The notes under the pieces were generated by a model, which was not told the DNA's origin, ran no database searches, and was given only the letters and a program-made list of their open reading frames with translations. Positions 10,850-24,900 of a stretch of DNA of 64,000 nucleotides are shown one piece after another (positions within the stretch are counted from its first letter, which is position 1; each line of letters opens with the position of its first letter). The DNA is taken from positions 16,742,501 through 16,806,500 of the forward strand of contig NC_135247.1 of the NCBI RefSeq assembly GCF_947623445.1, read 5' to 3'. This DNA comes from Clavelina lepadiformis. Taxonomy: Eukaryota > Chordata > Ascidiacea > Aplousobranchia > Clavelinidae. The translations under genes and the position numbers were made by a program.

Positions 10850-12193
10850 GGGGAAGGTGGTGTAAAGCGGACCAACGGGGTAAAGTGGCACATCCCTCTT
10901 ATTTTCGTAATAAAGTTTTTTAACCGCGCGGATACCACTAAGTTTAGTGAAGCATGACATAACGTGGTTGCAGACGCCATTATTCGAGGTTACGTGGAAA
11001 AGCAGGCAAGAAAAGGCACGGAATTCGATTTTTGTACTCTCTGATCTATTGAAAGGTATGTCTTGTAACTTAGATTTTATTTTACATGCATAAGGTAGAA
11101 GTTTGGTTGAATGGTAGAAAGGAGCTTTACTGTATCACGTACGCATTACATAGGTTCATTCCGCTTACTGACTAGCCAAAATTTGGCCAACAGTCAAAAT
11201 GATAGTAACCAAGAGGTGGGGGTAAAGTGGACCAGTGGTTGCTCCATCGGATGTTACTGATATTCCTATTGATCCTGTTCCAACCAACACCGAATCTTAC
11301 TCCGTTAATGTTAGTTCAACTAGCATTGACTTGTGTGATGGCAGAAATATTGGCTTAGATGCGGCTGGTTTTCCCGAGATGCCTGAATCGTTACCTGCAC
11401 AGCCAATAACTTAGATGTAGCCCAACCGTCCTCTCCTGAAGATGCAAATTCCAGTTTCACAATTATAAGTCCTGTTGAACTGCTTCCTATGCCGAAAGCA
11501 GCTCACACTCGCCAAAAGAGGAAGTCTAAGAGAGGTGCAACTGCTATTTTAACCAGTTCACCATACAAGAAGCAGTTGGCTGCAACGAATCGTAGCCAAT
11601 CCGCGGTATCTGGCAACAGCAGTAAAACAAGTTCATCGAAAAAGCGTTCTATGAAGAAAGCTTCTAAAGCTCCAGGTCATCATCGATGAAAGTGATAATA
11701 ACGTAGATGCAGAATGCTTTTACTGCAACGAATTGTATTCCAAATCATCCGAGAATGATGGGTGGATCCAGTGCTCCAAATGCATGCGATGGGCGCATGA
11801 AGCCTGCTCTGGGTGTAATGAAGAGGATGACAACTTTATTTGTGAATTATGTTTTTAAAAATTGATGGTGAACTGCGATTACTTTCATAACTACTTCGCT
11901 TATGATGACAATTTGTAAATAAATTGATTGTGATGTGGAACAAATTGCCTTGTTTACTCAAAACTTACGGTGGTCCACTTTACCCCTCACATGTGGGGTA
12001 AAGTGGACTATTGGAGGTGCTTTTAAATCAAAAAAAAATTATGTAAGAAAGCAAGCAATCAATAAAAGGGCACTTCAAAAATTAGCGAAATACCTTAGAG
12101 TTAACTCTCAAAACAAACAAGTCAAATGTTTTGGTGAAATTAGTGAATTGTAACCATTAAGCCTTAGGTGGTCCGCTTTACCCCACCCTCCCC
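10850..12193 (+). mobile_element. pogo/Tigger-like DNA transposon remnant, 1344 bp
   Basis: Imperfect inverted ends (left GGGGAAGGTGGTGTAAAGCG; right, reversed, GGGGAGGGTGGGGTAAAGCG) lie between TA dinucleotides at 10848-10849 and 12194-12195. The motif GGGGTAAAGTGG recurs inside (about 10878, 11219) and forms a perfect hairpin with 14-bp arms at 11973-11986 and 11995-12008. The inner coding remnant is described separately. Most of a DDE transposase is missing, so this is an internally deleted copy. Confidence 0.8.
11238..11858 (+). pseudogene. Transposase C-terminal remnant with PHD-like zinc finger
   Basis: Three overlapping frames encode the C-terminal tail of a Tigger/pogo-type transposase as found in many animals: an acidic Ser/Pro-rich linker, then a basic stretch (RQKRKSKRGATAILTSSPYK) and a final Cys/His finger (CFYC, WIQCSKC, WAHEAC, FICELC). 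The frame breaks near 11413 and near 11685, so no intact protein is possible. The stop is at 11856-11858 and AATAAA follows at 11918-11923. The DDE catalytic core is absent. Similarity is from memory of the family, not from a search. Confidence 0.7.
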
Positions 12194-12990
12194 TATATGC
12201 ATTTTTAGTAATTTCATTTTATAATAAAATTAACCAAGAAATTAGGCCTTTTTACAAGGGCACACAACGCCTTTATTTACGGTTTCATGTACTGTACGTT
12301 TTACGAAAATCCGAAGCAGCATTGCAAGTACTTTAGCTTAATAAAACAATCAAGCCGATTTCTTACCACTTGCGGCGGATAGACTCCATTGTACAAAAAC
12401 GACACCATGTGTGCACAACCAAGCCTCTGAATTTTGGAACAGGTTAGCTGTAGGTCCCGTGAGTTTAGAGAACCACAAATCAAGAAGGTTTGAACTTCGG
12501 GCAAAGCAAATAGAATTAAGTGTAAGCTTTACTATTTAACTGAATGGAAATTTTGCGCAGTAAATATATAATTCTTCTTAAAAAAGTAGCCCCAACCTTC
12601 AGAGAGGGACCAACTAATTTCTTGAATATGACCATTGATGACAAAACTTTGTTCAGACTCGGGGCCAAAAAAATGTTTGGCGACCTTGTGCACAATGACG
12701 AATTAAATAAAACGGAAACGTCTCGTATAAAATACACATAATGTGATTAGGATAAAGCTAAAATTCTAACTTGGGTAAAGCTTTTATGCGTAATTTGTTA
12801 GGTCGAAAATAAAAGTTGCATAACCAACACCACACACCAACTTTGAACCGCCAACCACTATAATCTACAGAAGAACCTCGTAATTAAGCTAGGCATAAAC
12901 AATTGTGATGAGAAATGGCATAAGCAAATGGAAGGCGTAAAGAGCAGGAAAGCCTTTAAAGCGTTGCTATAATGTGATATTAGTGCGCCA
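12194..12990 (-). other. Probable VARS1 3' untranslated region and flank
   Basis: This lies downstream of the - strand VARS1 stop. A reverse-strand AATAAA at 12272-12277 could end the transcript, giving a 3' UTR of about 700 nt. Small open frames on both strands here show no protein family features. Confidence 0.45.
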
Positions 12991-15900
12991 TCATGCGTTC
13001 AACATCTTCTCGAAATTTTGTTGAGCTTGCTTCATCTTGGTAATTTCGATCTCCATTTGTTGGACCTGAAAATAAATGGACGTATATAGTATTAGCCTTT
13101 GTTTTGTTTTTTAACGAATCCATTTCCCTAAGTAACTTACTCTGTGTATCAAACTAATCTCTTTCAAATAGCCATTAAACACATTATACAAGTAACAATG
13201 CCTTGCTCGATTAATCTGTGAATACAGTTGGCATTGAACATGGGTCAACAAAATCCAGTTCATTGCTGAACTAATGACCATCATAATCAAAGATGTATAC
13301 GATGACACGGCACCTTCACCAAAGCGGGCTTTATTTGTGACAAAGACATTTAAAAGACAGGAAAAACTATTTCCAACACTCGCGTAAACGAGTCCACAGA
13401 CAGATCATATTGCATTGGAAATATGAGTTACAGGTTGGTATTTGTCGGCTAAAGTCAGGCATCATATTTAGTTGTATAACCTTGTATGAAGTGATAGTGG
13501 TTAACGGCCCATTTCCTGAGGTAGCTATTCCCATTCAACTGGCCAAAATCTGACCTTATTTTGAAGGATTTGATTGGCCGGAACACACTCTAGATCTTCA
13601 ACTATCGAATCAGGAAACTGGTGACGTCACAAGTTTTCATGTAACTCATACTGCAGTGAAGCATTTATAAGTGGGTGGTTGCGGAGAATGATGCTATCGC
13701 TTTCCAGTTGGCGTGGAATCGCCAGCGTTAATAGGCAAGCAAAAATCGTGACAGTTGAAGTCTTTTTCAGAACACAGAGATATAAAACTATTTGTACGCA
13801 AGGTTAACGCGACAGAGCTCTCACTATGTTTGGGCGTTGCATAATCTCGATGAAAAAAATGAGCGAAACTGAATTGTACAGGAAGTCAATTTGCAAAGCT
13901 GCAGCCTAAAGTGCTTCAAGCTTGTTATGAGCCAGTAATACCTACGTGTGAGGGGATTCCTTTCATTTTTGCGCAATGCGTTTGTCAACAACTAACTCAT
14001 TATACAGTTTTTTGAAGGATTGAAAGAGTTTTTATTTAATAGTCTTTTAGCGACTTGTTTAAACGAGTAAACGCTTTCACTTTCAGATAATCGGACGTTT
14101 TATTGCAAAAAAATATGACCAAAGTGTTCCAGGTTATCATAATCTTTTGCCTGCTTCAAGTTATTTGCAGCGTTAAAGGCGACGACACCAACAAACAAGT
14201 TCGCCTGCGGTAAGTGCGTTGTCTGCAAGTGTTCACTGCGGCGTATGCAGCACACAAGCCACGAAATGGAAAACACAAGAATCATAGTAACTTTAATATT
14301 CTCCATGAGAACACATGTTTGATAAAAAAACTAAGAAAACGGTCGATTTCTTAGTGAAACCTTACATAGCGCATAAACGAAAACTCTAGTAGTTGTGGTA
14401 GTGCTAACTTTTTGCCAAATTGACGTCAGTATGATTTTGTTAAAGCTAAACCATAGTTACCCTATAAATTTGGGATTAAAACTTGGTAGAACTTAACGTC
14501 AACAATCTCGTATTCTTTGCACTTTGCTTTGATAAAAAGTCATATTCCAGGAGGATTCCTCGAGCCAGCAGCCGGCACGTATGGAGGACGACATCAATCG
14601 CCAACAAATACTTCGCTCATCGACTCTTCAGAGCTGTGGCACGCGCGACTCCTGACGGCAACTTCTTCATCTCACCGTACGCGGTTGCATCCGGACTCTC
14701 GATGACTTTGTACGGAGCAAGAGGAAAAACAAAAGAGCAAATCATCAATACTTTGGGATACAGCTTAGTGTAAGCATCCTCCCTGGTCAAAACAGAATCC
14801 TTATGATGAGTGCCGAGCAAGATGCAAGCTTATTTAACCAGAATTTATGAATTATTTTCTCCATTAAACTGCTAGTGGGTCGCTTACAAAAAACTACAAT
14901 ATTGATATGATATGATACACGATTACCAGAGCTTAGTTCAAAAAATTGTCTGATAATTACGCGTTTCAACAGTTTTCGTCATTTCAATAATTATTCTGAT
15001 GCGATGTAATTACAACAGCGATTCGAATCGTATTCCGAGGTTGTACGAGAAGATGTTGGAGGAGCTGTTCACTCCGGATCATGGTTTCACTCTGGTGTCG
15101 GCCAACAGGTTATTCGGGGAAAAAACGGAGGATTTTGAGGAGCAATTTATTCGTGGGACAGAGAAGTACTACGGTGCGCCACTGATGCAGGTACAGAAAG
15201 AATAGTTTTCGCTGTCTGATATAGTTGTGAAAAAATACGGACATAATTCAAACGCATTTCCCTACGCAGTCTACTGTATATACAAAGGCAATTTCGTTCA
15301 CCCATGTGCAGTTCTTTGCAGCTTTCAGAAGATTTTTTTAAAACTTAGGTCGATTTCAGCGGCAATCCCGACCTTGCACGAGCGACAATCAACCGCTGGG
15401 TGGCGAACGTCACCCAAAACACGATTCAGGAGGCGATGCCTCCCGACACCATTTCATCAAACACGAAGCTGGCTTTGGTATCAACGCTCTATTTCAACGT
15501 TAGTAACAGTTTCCCCTGTTTCCCATGAAGCCTAAAACGTCGTCATCAAATTACTTTACGTAATGAATACAGGGGAAATGGAAAATCCCTTTCCTGAGAC
15601 ATAAGCGGGCTAATTTTAGACGATTTGACGGCGAAGTTTACGAAACCAACTTCATGCAAGCCGAAATGCTGCTCAGTTTGTCAGATTCGTTTGAGCTAGC
15701 CGCGCAGTGGATACAAATCCCCTACCATTCAAGTAAGATAGCTTTAAGCAGAAAATTTACTATTAAAGACATTAGACTTTAGTACTATGCTGTGGGAAAT
15801 AGGGTCCCGTTTCATAAACAGTTGTCAATACAGGTTCGGGAAAATACAGAGTAGCGATGGAGATTATTTTGCCGTATGATCGGAGCAAGGCCGGTATGCA

Positions 15901-18900
15901 AGTTCTTGAAAAACGACTTACCGAAGATACACTTTTCTATACAACATCGAGAAAAAGGAAGCAGAGTGTACGTTGTACCGTGTCTGCATTCATTTGCGTA
16001 ACAACTACTCGCCCTAACAACTATTACTTTCACAAAGATAAACCACTACATTGTACATGTCAACAACAATTTTCAAATAAAGACAAATTTGCAAAACCGA
16101 TGAATTGTCTTTTCTGTGGAAGTTGTCATACTCCCACTGATTTCTTCATTCCAGGTACAACTGATGTTGCCGCAATTCCGCCTGGAATACGGCAGGGATT
16201 TGCAGGAGATCTTGGCGAGAATGGGGATTGAGGATCTCTTTAGCGTGGCGGCTGCGGACTTATCGGGAATTAGCAGGGACAATAATCTGGCCGTGGGAGC
16301 AATGGAGCACAAAACCTTTCTGGATGTGAGTGGTGGAATTCGTTTTTGGAATTTGTTTCACATAAATTATTTCTATGCCTCTAAAGATGCTATGTACTGC
16401 ATAATCGGAATAACACGCTGTATCTGGTTAAGACTCCGTGATTAAACCAAACTAAAAACACTTCTTAAGTTGACATTCAAAATGTCGGTACGTGCCGCAA
16501 TATTTCGAAATAATTAAACCGTTTGAAACCAGTCAATCACTGATGTAAACAAATAATTGTGGAGAAAACGAGACTGACAAGCAGTAAGACAATCTCGCTC
16601 AGTCAAATAAATCTCATTTAAAATTTTCGCCTCACTGGTCGTAGGTGAACATGGAAGGTACAACAGCGGGTGCTTCACTCGGGCAAGATGTGGTATTCAA
16701 GTCCAATCCAGTGCAGATAGATTGCAACCACCCGTTCATCGTAATTCTGAGGGAGACCTACACCAAAATGCCGTTGTTTATGGGCAGAATAGCAGAGCCT
16801 GGACGTTAACATCGACAGAGGGAAGCCCTTAGCGACTAAGAGAAAACTAGAATGGTGTTGTATATAAGCGGCAGTCTTCCAACGCTTTCTTTGTTTTCCT
16901 GTGGCACGTTTCCAATGTATCGCATGCTTTCTACTTACTGCTATAAATAAACTTGCAAACATTGGTTTATGGCGTTGGTGAAAAAGGTTGACTGCTATCG
17001 AAAATGTACGCAATCATTCCGCTTTACACCGTACATTATGTTGTTCGTTTGGAAGAATTGACCAATCGTACGTTATTAATGATTTCCTTAACAGAAGAAG
17101 GAATTTTTCAAAACTCTCGAGTGTGCACAATGCTTCAACGTACGATCAATAGCACGCAGATGAAATGTCGTGGTAAACATGAAAACCGCGCGGGTGTTTC
17201 TCACAGCCCAAGGCGTACGTGCTTGGCTAAGTAGCGCGATAAACAAGCATTTCTTCAGTGACGTTGGCCAGGAAAAGTGGTTAGCCAAAAGCACCAAAGC
17301 CAGGCGAGCGTTACGCTAGTGCGGATAAATCTTCAAGTATTAATGACTATTAGCAGGACAAGTGACGTGAGTATATGACTGAGAACTTAACGTGTTTCAT
17401 AGTGAATACCAGGTAATATAGATTTTGAATGCATTGAGTGGTGAACAAAGCGGAAAGATTTGCGATTTTGGGATTATCTCAAATTTGCGCAAGATGTTAG
17501 TTTTCAAAATGAAATTTCCGAAATTTTAGAGTGGCCGAGATTCAATCAGCAGCTAAACTAATCGACGTCTTTTCCACATTTCTGATACTTCAAGATATTG
17601 CGGCAAAGTTTTTACGGCGCAAAGTCAGTTTGGAGAACTAAGTGGATTGAAATTTGCCAACAGTCACCGATACCGGATGTACCTCACCAAATTAGGGAAG
17701 AGAGCTCCAAGCAAATCCTTTCAGAAGTTGACAACAACAACACGTTAACGCAGGGTCTGGACGACCGAGCTCAAGACATTGACGTCATCTCATGTGGACT
17801 TGAGTTTTAATAAGTAATCATTCGACCAATGAAAATTGAGCACCAAGTACACCACCACATAGCAGATACGAAAGTGAAATACTCAAAACCTTTGATAACG
17901 TACGTACAGCGCAGCGAGAATCATTTACAGAACAAGTATCTTTTTCATAATTAGAATAATAAGATTACTTAGTCATGGTGTTAAAAGTTTTTCTGCTGCT
18001 GGTGCTGATTGGTTCAGTGCTGAGTAATTCATGGGAAGGAGTGAAGGTTGAACTCATCAATGAAAAATACGAATCATGCAGGTTTGTGCACATACAGCAT
18101 GGCAAGACCTTTTGGTGTCCATTTAAGTGCACTGCTCATACTTGTCATGATTTTTGGTTTGCCGGTTTATTTTCATAAATCAAGTTCACACGACTGAATT
18201 AAAACTGTTTTCGGTAAAGAAAGTATTGGGTGTTATAATATCATTCTGTCAAAATTTGAACTCGAAATCAACGACAAAACGTATGACGTCACTTTTAAAA
18301 CTATCTCGGTGAAATACGATTTAATGCTTCCTCTCAACAGGGTCAATGAGATTGCTGCAGCAAACAGAGCGTTTGCATTGGACCTTTTTCACCAGATCGC
18401 GGAGACAGATGGACCGGACGAAAACATCCTGATCTCACCATTGGTTATATCTATGGGCCTGTCAATGATACTGATGGGTACCAATGGAAACACTGCCGAA
18501 GAGTTGAGACAAGTTTTGAGATACAATGAGACTCTAGATAAGTGAGTGACAAATAACAAGTCAATACATGAAAACCAGAGAGTAATTTTGTGTGACAAAC
18601 ACTTACACACATACACTGCAATATGTATATAAGCATCCACTATGCTGAGTGTGCATGATTAGTAAAATGTTGTGCGACTGATTCAACATTTTCACCTTGA
18701 TCATCGTTAAACTACGGATATCATTACAAACATACTGATTCACAATTTAACGATGATGGTTCCTTTCTTCAGCTACGTCCCATTTTACTGCATTTATGAA
18801 CGCTATGAGAATCTTGGCCCAGTGATTACCCTACGTACTGCAAGTAAACTGTTTGGGGCAAAGACGGAAAACTTCCTAGATACTTTCCTTGGTAAAACTG

Positions 18901-21900
18901 CATTCTTTGGAGCCAAAATTGAAAGGGTAAAATGATTTTAAAACGTTTAGTTTCTCTTCTTGTGTAATGCAATGTAATATCTTATAACGCACTTCAAAAG
19001 TTATTGATGAAAAGTTATGAGTTTGATATTTTTTTCAAATCGTTGTTTGAAGATAATTGTGTTAAAAACCCGCCAACAGAAAACAGCTGTAAATTTAAAG
19101 AGTTTTGCACAAAAATTCCAGCTAATTTTTCCAGTATCCATGTTTATTCACTGTTGCTAGGTTGACTTCGAAAATGATGGAGAAAACACAAGACAAGCCA
19201 TTAATGAATGGGTTGCAGTACAAACATCCAATCACATCTCTGAACTCTTTCAGCCAGATTCAATTAGTCCACTGACACGGTTAATTCTTGTGTCCGCAAT
19301 ATATTTCGAGGTAGATGAAAAATTTTTGTTTTTTTTGTGAATGGGTAACCACCGTATATTTCAGACCCATTTGCATCAGTGGGTCAACCAATCTCTTCAC
19401 CAAAATCTCTGCAGGACCAGCTAAACTCCTCCCATTTTTCAGGCATTTTGGAAGACCCCATTTGAAACTAAATTCACATCACCTTTTGTGGTGTCAGACG
19501 ACGTTCAAATACCAGATCAACCATTCATGGATCAACGTTTCGATATAAAAGTTTACTATGATGAAGACACCGATTTGTATTTCCTTGACCTTCCGTATAA
19601 AAGTGGAGGTCAGAATTTTTTTTATTGAAAAAAGCAACAAAAAATAGTCATTCTGTGCAGAAGACTTTCCTAATTCAAACCATAATTTTTATCAATGACC
19701 AAACTGGCCCAAGTTACTTGAATGGTATTTACAACTGTGCCTAATGGTAGGATTATGGTGTTTCTTTTACTTTGCACAAGCAGCCATAGGTTGAATATCT
19801 GGTAATTTTATGCAACTTTGTGCATGAAAGTGTGCAAAAAAATTGAGAGAACTTCACAAATCCTAGGATTTTATTTCAGCATTAACATCTCATCACATAA
19901 GAAATAGCTGCTAGTGCTAATTATGCATCTCAGCATCAAAAACTATGTAGTTTCATTTACTGAGCTGGGAGACTAGCCTTGACATTAGGCCAAGATTGAA
20001 ATTCATGAGAACAGTTGTTTTGAAACAGCGAGAGATCCAGAAGTGAGCATGATGCTTGTCTATGATGACAACAAACAACCATACGTTGAAACTGGAAAAA
20101 GATTAACCTCTGAGACACTTTCAAGGGTAATGGAAAGGTTGCCAGCAGAAAGACTAACAGACGTAGGTTTTGTTTGTTCCATATAGAAAAAAATATATTT
20201 TTAGTGAAATAAACTTGTGCTCAATTAATAACTAAGTAATGCATAAGACCAACCATTCTGATGTGTCAACAAAATTAATTTCATGTGAAAAATTACCTGC
20301 ATTTGTAAGCACTAACTTTCCCGTATCCATATTGGCAAAATAAAAGCATATGTTTAGGCTATTGTTTCGCTGCCTATATTTGAGATGAACGTGGAAAAGG
20401 ACATGGTCAGTTACTTACAATCTATGGGCATTGAAAGTCTTTTTATGAATGGACAAGCTGACCTTTCTGGTATGAACGGTATGCGGAATTTATTCATTGA
20501 AGGAGCAAAACATAAGACGTTCATCAGGGTAAGTAAACATTTCTTCACAGTGTGTACACAAGTTACATAGCAGCATAAAGAATCCAATTTCAATATGTAG
20601 CTTTGGTGGTCGGCCAATTCATCTACTAACGATTAAACCCAGGTAATTGTAACCCAAGGTCTATTCAAACCACAGACATTGGTTGAATCATCCATATCTT
20701 GAACCAACCTGGAACCAGCAGCTTTATTTTTTTTTAAATCCAATGTGCCTTGATATGACAATTAATTGTGTCCTCCACCACTAGGTGGATCAAAACGGCA
20801 CGGTAGCTGCAGGGGTATTTGAAGCATCAGCCATCTTTCTAAGCTTACCATTCTATGCTGTGTTCAATCACCCATTCCATTTTATGCTGTGGGAGAAACA
20901 AACCAACAACATTCTCTTTATGGGACGTCTTGTCAACCCATCGCTGCCGTAAATGTCACAGATAATGTGGGACTTGTAATTCTCATTAAAGCCGCATTTC
21001 AATCTTACTGTACTAAGTTTTACTGAAAGCATATTTTCATGTGTTAAATGATTTCATACATTTGCTGCTGTGTCTTGAAGAATAAAGACTTGCTGTAGCA
21101 TCTACTGTTGTTGCAATATTAATTGAGTTGTTATCAAATTTTCTCTGCATTGCATGTACATTGTGCAGCTTTTGGTCCCTGGATAGATTCTGAATCTCAG
21201 TATTTCATAGTTTGTCAAGTATAGTTACATATGTTATCAGTAGTACATATCACACAGGACCATTGCATAAAAGAATATGCATTTTTGTCCAGAAATCTGC
21301 TTACTGTACAGCTATAAATTACACCGCTCCACATATTTCAATTCTAACATTTCAAAAATAAACGTAGCATGCTTACATTGGCTTTTAGAAAGACCCTAGC
21401 TAGACGCTGGACATTATCCAACAGCAAATCATACTCATTAATAACACACTCCATGTATTGGTAGTTGACTTTTTGTGATATACACAACAGTAAGCCGATA
21501 CAGAGTTTGCAATATATAGCGTAATTAACATAGTAAATATGACCCTAAGACCTATGTTGATATACTGTACATAATAAGCACAAGGAAGCTTAGTCACTTT
21601 GTTGCGTGCAGCTTACACCTTACGAGTAGGTCTGTGCTAGGCAGATATCAAGAGATGAACAGTCTCCTACCTTTTCCAGATCTGCTTTTTGTACAGCTTC
21701 TGGTACTTTGCTCTTGTATTCGGGCTTATTTCTTTTCTCTTTGAGGGATGATAGCTTCTTAGCTTGGTCAACTTGCTTTGCTTGAAGCTTGCTTATTTCC
21801 TTTTCAATGTCAATCAAGCCCTACAAAAAGTTCTTGAAGTTAGGGTATTTGATTAAGTTGGATTAAGGAAAGTCGAAGCTCCAATAATAGAACATACATA

Positions 21901-24900
21901 GGAGAACATACAAGCCCAAGGTCAGACACTAAGTTATACATTTCTCACTTCACTCAAAAACTACGTGGAGAAGTTGAGTTTAAAACAGTTGCTGCAGTTT
22001 GCTAGGTACCAGTAGCGTTAAAAATAATGTTACTTAAAATAAAACTAAAATTGCCGCAATACACAATTGCAACCACAAGCATAATTTGCTACGTGGTGAC
22101 CCTTTTTGGTTTGTTTAGTTGAAATTATCAGATTTATTAACAAAACAGAGTTCAATAACAATTGTTAACGAAATATTGTTTTCCAATCGCTTATCAGTTT
22201 AAAACTCATAATGGGTCACCATGGGTGACTCTAAAACTCATGGGTGCAAGACTGCAAGTGCTAGAAAACCATTTTAGCTTTTTGCATTTTACATTTACTT
22301 TGCAGCTTAAAAAAATGTCTGCTCTTAATCAAAAGCAAGTGCAGGTTGACGCTTGACGATACTGATGCGGACTTACCTTAAGCAATAAGTTTATGTCGCA
22401 CTTATCATTCACAATTGCAACAGCACAGCCTGGTGGAGGTTTCTCTGATGAAGTAAGTACTTTGACGAGGGACGAGTAGGAGAGAGTTTGAATGATGTCA
22501 GCATGTCTTCGAATGACATCAGCAATTTCATCTACACAGTGAATGTACACTGCGGAAGCAATGGCAACGTTAACAATAATAATAGTAATGGTAATAAATT
22601 ACGGTAATAAAATTACTAAACTCTCTTTTCAAATTCAATCGTATTAACTTACGTTCAGCCTTTGTCTTAGTCAAGTTGTATTCTGCCCTTAAAGACCTTG
22701 TAACCTTGGTTATGTTCATCGCTAAATCCATGTCGTTTTCAATCTCTTCATCTTTCCAATTATACTAACAAAAACATGATGTCCCCATAAACAATAAACA
22801 CCACCTTTAAGAATCCAAAAATTTGGACACTGATTTAATAATTGGATGATTCTAAAGGCATTCAAATGTTAATTTAATGTACTCAACTCATAATAAAAAT
22901 TCCAAAAGCAGAAAAGTTACTCCAAAACAATTTGGGTTTGTAAGATTAAGACGGAATCAAGGAAAACACAAAAAAACTACCTGATTCTCTGGCCACTCTG
23001 TCACAGACACACTTGGCGCCGTTTCGTTGGGTCTCCTAGGTAACCGTTGCCATAGTTCCTCGCTGATGAATGGCATGAGAGGATGAGTGAGCCGAAGCGC
23101 TGTCTCAAGGCAGGTGTAGAGAACATTGCGTGACGTGGTGATTGCACTTTTATCGGTTCCAGAAAATATCGGCTTGAGACATTCCTGCCATTCAGAACTA
23201 AATTATTTTATCACGTCACAGATCGTGGCAAAGAAATGAACAAAATCTTGCGATCTCGACAAAGACATGATTTTTAAAATCCTCGAGATTTTAAAAAGTT
23301 TTGAATTTAATCTATTTTGCTTCCTTGCATATTTTCCGGCAAGTAGCACACTGTATGCATCCTGAAATTATCCAGATGCTTAATACAGGTACTTCTAACC
23401 AGTGTTTTATGAAAGGCAGTACATGCCATAGCAGAAAATTTGTTCTTAAACTTGTACCTTCTACAATCTACAACTACAGCGTTAATCATACGGTTAATTT
23501 TCCAAAGAACACTAAACTGATTGCACAACAGGTATATAGACTACTGCCCAGCAAATTGTTGACTGCAACTCACCAAGTATACATCGCAAAGTTCATAAAG
23601 CCAGAAGTTGTAAACCCCAGTTGTGTAAAGTGGGAATTCATACGTTTCCAAGCCCCGACTACTTGAATCAATGGCTTTTGACAGTTTGCTTAAAATCCAC
23701 CGATCTACAAGGCTCTCCTTCCCGCTTGGCTAAACAGATTTACTGCTTATTAGAAGTGCTTTACAACTAAAGGGGAAACGCTGTGTATAAATTAAGGAAA
23801 GAAAGTTAACAAGCCTTTTTATTTCTTTTGGTTGATAGAGTGGAGCGCAATAAACCTACTTTAGCAGATTGCGTTGGTTGAAAATTTTCTCCTAATCCTT
23901 TCAAAGCAAACTTGAATGCATTCCAAAGCTTGTTGCAAAAATGTCGATATCCAAGGATTCGCAGAACATCCAAGTTGATGTCACGACCTAAAGTTGTAAA
24001 TAAATATATGTGGTCAAATTTTTATGATGCTACTAGAAGAAATGCAGCATTAGTTGGATCATATTGTAAAGCTTCATACTACACTGAAAGCATACTATAG
24101 GTTAGCTTTTTATTAAGAGGGCGTTATTGGAAGCAAAATTAGTTTAACTGCTCTAGAAAAACATGAAAATGAAAAAATGGTAACCAATATTTGCAATGTC
24201 ATTTTTTCTTTCTCACTTTCACTTTAAACAGACCACAAACCTTGGCACGTGTAAGCACACAAAGCAAATCGCAGGGCATCACTGCCGCATTCAGGGATGC
24301 CGTTGGGATAATCTTGCTTTTGACCGGCTTTTGCTCGTTCAATCTCTCGTGCATCGAGATTGCCCATCAACAAGGTTTGATGAAGCTCCTACAATACAGT
24401 GAATTGCGAATAATCTTGAATATTAAAACTGCATCATCTTGCTCATTAAACTAAGACCACAGTAGCCAGCAGATAAGATGCAAATAGATAAGAAAACCAA
24501 GAAAACCAACAAAGGAACATGACCAAGTATCAACAAAAAGTATCAAGAACTACGTTTTTGATGTACTAATATAAAAAGCAATGATAGAGCTGTAAAGTAC
24601 ACGTTATACACAAAACAAAATATAAGCAAAACAGTAGACAGCGACTAGTAGACAAACACACAACAACAAAACAAGCAAAAGTTTAATTCAAAGTATTTAG
24701 CAATTTAAGTATTTAGCATTCATTTAGCTGTTCATGCTCATCGAAACAGAGCAACAAAAATAACGCCTCAACTCTGGTATTCGTTCAAAACCATGAAAGT
24801 TTTACCTCTAAAGTTATTCCATTTACAACGTCAAGTGGATCTATCACATTTCCAAGTGACTTGCTCATTTTTCTCCCGTGCGCGTCACGAACCATCGCGT

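Noticed and set aside
11489..11689. Lys/Ser-rich 66-codon frame as a separate small gene
   Set aside because: It is one frame segment of the broken transposase tail in the 10850-12193 element, continuous with coding remnants on both sides.
16859..16870. TATATAAG resembling a TATA box just after serpin 1
   Set aside because: It lies inside the probable 3' UTR of serpin 1 with no gene start at a fitting distance. AT-rich sequence makes such matches common.
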